Part shown: one piece after another, positions 14,791 through 16,286 of the stretch
How the letters are laid out: every line of letters begins with the position of its first letter
Position numbering within the stretch: position 1 is the stretch's first letter
NCBI GenBank assembly: GCA_021161055.1
Contig: JAGHBI010000103.1
Span: forward strand, 1-16,286
DNA from: Candidatus Iainarchaeum sp.
GTDB taxonomy: Archaea; Iainarchaeota; Iainarchaeia; Iainarchaeales; DTGL01
Reading direction: 5' to 3'
Length of the DNA stretch: 16,286 nucleotides
Made by a program: the position numbers and the translations under genes
Notes under the pieces: generated by a model
Seen by the model: the letters and a program-made list of their open reading frames with translations, nothing else
What the model was told of the DNA's origin: nothing
The model's database searches: none

Positions 14791-15320
14791 TCAATCACCT
14801 CTTTTTCGACCTCGAGCTCATCTGCTTGCACGAAGTCCGCCAACATGGGTTTTTCCTTTTCAGCTGTTTCCTTCTTTTCCTTTTTCTTCACAGGTTTGCT
14901 TTTATCTTCCTTGCCTTTATTTCCCAGGCTTCTATAATAACAATCGAGTATCTCAAGCCTTTTAAACATCTCCTCTTCAAAATCCAACTTCTGAACTCCT
15001 TCAACAGAGATGAATAAGCCATTGTTTCCCTCCCTTACTCTTCCAATAACCTTTACTGCGTTGCCCTCTTTTATTTCCCTAACCTTGTCCATATGCTCAC
15101 CGAAAGCGATAGCATCTATTGTGCCGGTAAAATCATCGAGCTTTATGCTGATAAAATTCTCTGTTTCATAGCGCCTTACCACTATACCGAAAACACTCAC
15201 CCGCGAAACATTTAGACCGGAACTTGTTATAGCATAGCTTGGCACGTACTGTTCTTCAACTCTAACAAACTCTGCGCCGTCAAGCTCCTTCAACGGTATT
15301 CGAATAGCGGTTGCGCGCAT
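14787..15320 (-). CDS. OB-fold nucleic-acid-binding protein (RPA-like)
   Basis: 177 residues with a single OB fold at about 38-115 (NVSRVSVFGIVVRRYE, FISIKLDDFTGTIDAIAFGE, GNAVKVIGRVREGNNGLFIS). The pattern resembles RPA32/RPA2-like archaeal single-stranded DNA-binding proteins. The C-terminal third is a Lys/Glu-rich linker (about 135-157) followed by an acidic end, which may recruit partners. First gene of the unit, overlapping aIF2-beta by four bases. ATG at 15320 is chosen; a GTG at 15329 would add three residues. The neighbours are translation factors, so RNA binding is a reasonable alternative to a replication role. The exact subfamily is uncertain. Confidence 0.82.
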   Translation of the reverse strand: MRATAIRIPLKELDGAEFVRVEEQYVPSYAITSSGLNVSRVSVFGIVVRRYETENFISIKLDDFTGTIDAIAFGEHMDKVREIKEGNAVKVIGRVREGNNGLFISVEGVQKLDFEEEMFKRLEILDCYYRSLGNKGKEDKSKPVKKKEKKETAEKEKPMLADFVQADELEVEKEVIE

Positions 15321-15329
15321 ACTGCTCAC

Positions 15330-15385
15330 AGATAATTTTATTAAGATAAGGTTATTAACTTTAACATATTCTCCATTTAAGGTGG
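15330..15385. promoter_or_regulatory. Divergent promoter region, OB-fold gene / DedA gene
   Basis: AATTTTATTAA (15334-15344) is a TATA candidate for the plus strand. It would start the DedA mRNA near 15365, with the Shine-Dalgarno site AAGGTGG at 15379-15385. The same element, or GTTATTAAC at 15351-15359, could serve the minus-strand operon; spacings of about 20 and 26 bases to its possible starts do not decide which. Confidence 0.4.
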
Positions 15386-15389
15386 TTAA

Positions 15390-16013
15390 TTGAAAAAACT
15401 GCGCAAGCTCCCATATTTCCTACAATACCTGATAGCATGCGTAATATTTTTTGCAATACTTTTTCTGGTTTACACATTTATTGCACGCAATCCAAACATT
15501 TTTTCCCGAGGGGGAATGGAACAAATATTGCATACCTATGGTTTTCTTGGAATTTTTATAATGGCAATAATTGCAAATGCAACGCTTTTTTTTCCGCTCC
15601 CCATAGACGCTGCAGTTTATCTATTAGCATATTTCGACTTTGGTTTTGGCGTATTCAACCCCGCGCTTCTCGGCCTTTTTGCAGGCATAGGCTCAGCCAT
15701 AGGTGAAATCAGCGGTTACATTGTTGGCTTACTCGGAAGGCAGGGCATAAGAAAGCTTGCAAGGAGTGAGGTCAGGAAAATACACAGGATTCAGGAAGGA
15801 ATGTACAAATATGGGTTTGCATTTATAGCGCTAACCGCTATGACTCCCTTCCCCTTTGACCTTGTTGGCATAGCTGCCGGCCTGATGAAGTTTGAGCCAA
15901 AGAAGTTCTTCCTTGCATGCATGCTCGGTAAGATTGCAAGGTGCGTGCTGATCGCATACGCAGGTTTCTTTTCCCTAAGCTTCCTTGCAGCAGTATTTGG
16001 TGTGAATATTTAA
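15390..16013 (+). CDS. DedA/VTT-domain membrane protein
   Basis: A 207-residue integral membrane protein of the SNARE-associated/DedA (VTT) family; relatives act in envelope upkeep and include undecaprenyl-phosphate and lipid transporters or scramblases. Hydrophobic segments lie at about 8-32, 50-64, 72-100 (preceded by FFPLPID), 103-118, 143-165 and 175-205. The family features E106-x2-G-Y-x2-G (GEISGYIVGLLG) and the re-entrant TPFPFDLVGIAAGL (152-165) are present. Start is TTG, supported by AAGGTGG four bases upstream. The substrate cannot be told from sequence. It appears monocistronic, divergent from the OB-fold operon. Confidence 0.9.
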   Translation: MKKLRKLPYFLQYLIACVIFFAILFLVYTFIARNPNIFSRGGMEQILHTYGFLGIFIMAIIANATLFFPLPIDAAVYLLAYFDFGFGVFNPALLGLFAGIGSAIGEISGYIVGLLGRQGIRKLARSEVRKIHRIQEGMYKYGFAFIALTAMTPFPFDLVGIAAGLMKFEPKKFFLACMLGKIARCVLIAYAGFFSLSFLAAVFGVNI

Positions 16014-16022
16014 AGAAGTAGC

Positions 16023-16036
16023 TCTATATTTTTTTC
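16023..16036 (+). promoter_or_regulatory. tRNA-Ser promoter / DedA-gene terminator tract
   Basis: CTCTATATTTTTTT lies just after the DedA stop codon. TATATTT is centred about 30 bases before the mature tRNA 5' end and would start transcription about four bases before it. The T7 run also fits an archaeal terminator for the DedA mRNA. Confidence 0.45.
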
Positions 16037-16057
16037 GCCTCAAAAATTTAGTGAGGA

Positions 16058-16271
16058 GCCGGGATGGCGGAGCGGTCCAACGCGCCAGCTTGGAGCTCTC
16101 CTCCTTTCTTTCTTTAGAAAAGAAAGAAAGTGGTAAGTTTCCCCAAAGAAAGAAAACATAATTTAGGGTGAAACAGTAAACGGTGGGGGATAATAAGGAC
16201 CGCTTGCGGTTCTTATGGACCAAAAAGCTGGTGAGCTTTTGCTCGCGTGGGTTCGAATCCCACTCCCGGCG
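16058..16271 (+). tRNA. tRNA-Ser (anticodon GGA), intron-containing
   Basis: Exon 1 (16058-16095) has acceptor GCCGGGA, D stem GCG/CGC, anticodon stem CCAGC and loop TTGGAG with anticodon GGA (16092-16094). Exon 2 (16226-16271) has GCTGG closing the anticodon stem, a long variable arm with stem GAGC/GCTC and loop TTTT, T arm GTGGG-TTCGAAT-CCCAC, acceptor TCCCGGC and G73. The long variable arm and G73 fit serine. The spliced tRNA is 84 bases, without encoded CCA. It reads UCC and UCU codons. Confidence 0.95.
16096..16225 (+). other. 130-base archaeal tRNA intron (BHB)
   Basis: Located at the canonical 37/38 position. Exon bases TTGG (32-35) pair with CCAA (16220-16223) as the 4-bp central helix. 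The flanking 3-base bulges are AG|C at the 5' site and AA|A at the 3' site, so both cuts by the splicing endonuclease are placed exactly. The intron contains a perfect 12-bp hairpin of CTTT units (16104-16115 with 16119-16130, loop AGA). A second hairpin at 16193-16216 has 10 bp, one G-T pair and loop CTTG. A possible long-range pairing is TCCCC (16140-16144) with GGGGA (16186-16190). No plausible protein is encoded. Confidence 0.88.
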
Positions 16272-16286
16272 TAACATGTTCCATAC

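Noticed and set aside
16038..16056. Small inverted repeat CCTCA/TGAGG before the tRNA-Ser
   Set aside because: Five base pairs around a nine-base A/T-rich loop is expected by chance and nothing else supports a function.
16096..16225. Homing endonuclease or mobile intron protein in the tRNA intron
   Set aside because: 130 bases is too short for any such gene and no open frame with a known motif is present.
16058..16271. tRNA-Leu as an alternative to tRNA-Ser
   Set aside because: Leu also has a long variable arm, but the anticodon placed by the intron boundary is GGA and the discriminator is G73, both of which fit Ser.
15975..16277. Minus-strand open frame of 100 codons over the tRNA-Ser region
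   Set aside because: It is antisense to both tRNA exons, the intron and the end of the DedA gene.
1..16286. CRISPR array, insertion sequence, integrase or prophage
   Set aside because: No regularly spaced repeats, transposase, integrase or terminal inverted repeats were seen; all long frames are accounted for by the genes listed.

Overview
The window is chromosomal DNA from an archaeon. It carries an archaeal-type alanyl-tRNA synthetase with an N-terminal Cys4 motif, ribosomal protein L10e, aIF1A, aIF2-beta, RIO1 kinase, a two-KH Dim2/Pno1-like protein and both subunits of topoisomerase VI. It also has a tRNA-Ser interrupted after position 37 by an intron bounded by a bulge-helix-bulge motif, and neither tRNA gene encodes CCA. 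Promoters are TATA-type. The Cys-pair repeat membrane protein at the left end reminds me of proteins from DPANN lineages such as Micrarchaeota or Diapherotrites, but the phylum is an inference the sequence cannot settle. I see no insertion sequence, integrase, prophage or CRISPR array; most of the window is core information-processing genes.

Left part (60-6475). On the minus strand, alaS is followed by a membrane-anchored protein with 20 cysteines. Divergent from alaS is rpl10e, whose product has a Lys/Glu-rich tail. A tRNA-Cys gene and a Mre11/SbcD-like nuclease gene follow on the minus strand. The nuclease has Thr in place of the conserved Asn of the GNHD motif and no rad50 beside it.

Middle (6526-9535). 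A ThiI-like protein keeps the THUMP half and the overall PP-loop scaffold but has lost the ATP-binding loop. It is divergent from an AMP-forming acetyl-CoA synthetase gene, across an intergenic region with a palindromic TATA element. The synthetase gene ends in a hairpin plus T-tract, convergent with the topoisomerase genes.

Right part (9538-15320, minus strand). Closely packed genes run in transcription order: OB-fold (RPA-like) protein, aIF2-beta, DUF424, aIF1A, RIO1 kinase, KH protein, Top6B, Top6A. Spacings and Shine-Dalgarno sites suggest three transcription units: OB/aIF2-beta/DUF424/aIF1A, RIO1 alone, and KH/Top6B/Top6A. The grouping joins translation initiation, small-subunit maturation and DNA topology. 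A DedA/VTT membrane protein gene and the intron-containing tRNA-Ser close the window on the plus strand.

Genes that begin a transcription unit mostly have a TATA box about 27-31 bases before the start codon and no Shine-Dalgarno site, so they look leaderless. Genes inside units, plus rpl10e, acs and the DedA gene, have Shine-Dalgarno sites. No wholly new system is evident. The most unusual items are the ThiI-like protein without a PP-loop, the long structured tRNA intron, the Cys-pair repeat protein and the nuclease with an altered motif.
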